Shown here piece by piece: positions 5,716-6,158 of a stretch of 6,158 nucleotides of DNA. Position 1 is the first letter of the stretch; every line of letters starts with the position of its first letter. A model generated the notes under the pieces. That model had not been told where the DNA came from and made no database searches. It saw only the letters and a list, made by a program, of their open reading frames with translations. Source of the stretch: Atopobium sp. (lineage in GTDB: Bacteria; Actinomycetota; Coriobacteriia; Coriobacteriales; Atopobiaceae). Both the position numbers and the translations under genes were made by a program. Location of the stretch: the NCBI GenBank assembly GCA_015259045.1, contig JABZHD010000070.1, positions 1 to 6,158 of the forward strand, read 5' to 3'.

Positions 5716-5751
5716 TAGCGTAGCAGTTTATATAGCTGCTACGCTATTTTT
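5716..5751 (+). terminator. Intrinsic terminator carried by the IS end
   Basis: A perfect 11-bp stem, TAGCGTAGCAG (5716-5726) / CTGCTACGCTA (5736-5746), is followed by TTTTT at 5747-5751. The T run lies on the + side, so it stops transcription entering the IS from the TetR side and shields the transposase from antisense RNA. On the minus strand the hairpin is followed by A residues, so it is not a normal terminator for the transposase, whose stop codon (5750-5752) abuts it. Confidence 0.8.
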
Positions 5752-6158
5752 ATGCAGCCAAGAGTCTAAGCCTGTATTGTACTGGACTTAGCCATCCTAG
5801 TTTTTCTTTAATTCTTTGTTCGTTGTAATACTTTATGTATCGTTCGATTTCTGACTTTAGCTCATCGTAGCTATAGTAAACAACGCCATAATAGATCTCT
5901 TGTTTAAGCAATCCAAAGAAGTTCTCCATAACGGAGTTATCATGGCAGTTTCCCTTACGAGACATACTTTGGAAGATTCTTTCTTCCTTAAGACGATGAG
6001 AGTATGCTTTCATTTGATAAGCCCAGCCTTGATCCGAATGGAAAGTTCTTCTGTATTTGCAATCGGATGTTATTGCAATAGCCTGTCCCAATGCATCCAT
6101 AACATTTTTTGCTGAAGGGTGTCTGTCAATTCCATAGCTTATAATTTCACCATTACAC
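5750..6158 (-). CDS. IS3-family transposase (orfB), C-terminal part
   Basis: The reading frame is open from the window edge (first whole codon 6157-6155) to TAA at 5750-5752, about 135 residues; the Met at 6100 is internal, since N-G-E-I-I-S-Y-G-I-D upstream of it is part of the rve/DDE integrase core. The second catalytic Asp is in H-S-D-Q-G (codon 6034-6032) and the catalytic Glu in M-E-N-F-F (codon 5926-5924). They are separated by exactly 35 residues, the D-x35-E spacing of IS3-family enzymes. The motif S-M-S-R-K-G-N-C-H-D-N and the C-terminal Y-N-x-x-R-I-K-E-K-L-G-W-L-S-P block match the IS150 group. The first Asp and the N-terminal half lie outside the window. All visible catalytic residues are intact, so this part shows no sign of decay. 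Confidence 0.92.
   Translation of the reverse strand, partial: CNGEIISYGIDRHPSAKNVMDALGQAIAITSDCKYRRTFHSDQGWAYQMKAYSHRLKEERIFQSMSRKGNCHDNSVMENFFGLLKQEIYYGVVYYSYDELKSEIERYIKYYNEQRIKEKLGWLSPVQYRLRLLAA

Larger units (their letters stand above)
5690..6158 (-). mobile_element. IS3-family (IS150-like) insertion sequence, one end, cut by the window
   Basis: The element begins at about 5690 with TGTGACCCCCAAAAGTTAGA, which has the terminal TG and C-rich, GTTAGAC-containing form familiar from IS3-family ends; the exact edge could be 5692. This is the end downstream of the transposase. Inside lie a hairpin terminator and the C-terminal part of the DDE transposase on the minus strand. The other end and the upstream orfA lie beyond the window, so the target duplication and completeness cannot be tested. 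The visible transposase part has no stop or frameshift. Confidence 0.82.

Noticed and set aside
5900..6115. + frame of 71 codons opposite the transposase
   Set aside because: It is antisense to the catalytic core of the IS3-family transposase and has no features of its own.
1..6158. CRISPR array, tRNA or rRNA gene, riboswitch, phage or defence island
   Set aside because: Searched for by eye on both strands: no regularly spaced repeats, no cloverleaf or T-loop sequence, no long structured leader and no phage or defence proteins were found.

Overview
The window looks like chromosome from an actinobacterium of the class Coriobacteriia (Atopobium/Lancefieldella/Olsenella-like). This is an inference from the mid-40s GC impression, the DivIVA-type protein with an Ala/Gln/Pro-rich tail, and the general character of the proteins; no rRNA or other phylogenetic marker is present. 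The 5' edge lies inside the promoter region of a DivIVA-domain gene, and the 3' edge cuts an IS3-family insertion sequence.

Layout. (1) 1-750: a DivIVA-domain coiled-coil protein (47-682, +) with a -10-like element at the window edge and a strong intrinsic terminator (705-746). (2) 765-3159, minus strand: a two-gene unit. The first gene encodes a radical SAM protein with a C-terminal helix-hairpin-helix (1750-3159, the 'putative DNA modification/repair radical SAM protein' family, TIGR03916 type). The second encodes its usual partner, a DUF4130/TIGR03915-type protein (765-1817). The reading frames overlap by about 68 bp. The pair is a known conserved cassette whose biochemical reaction, as far as I know, is not established. 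(3) 3160-3337: a divergent control region with two near-identical 16-bp sites of the form TAGAAC-N4-GTTYGT. These resemble Gram-positive LexA (SOS) boxes, and each lies in the spacer of a candidate promoter. (4) 3338-4762, +: CCA-adding tRNA nucleotidyltransferase with an HD domain. (5) 4763-5619: a TetR-family regulator with an unusual N-terminal extension of about 45 residues, preceded by a 17-bp palindrome that could be its operator. (6) 5690-6158: one end of an IS3-family (IS150-like) element with the C-terminal part of its DDE transposase on the minus strand.

How it fits together. The main biological interest is the radical SAM/DUF4130 cassette next to two LexA-like boxes, which suggests DNA-damage-induced expression of this poorly understood repair or modification system. 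The same control region serves the cca gene, so a tRNA maturation enzyme may share the signal. The TetR gene looks autoregulated. Its transcript has no terminator of its own before the IS and probably stops at a hairpin carried by the IS end.
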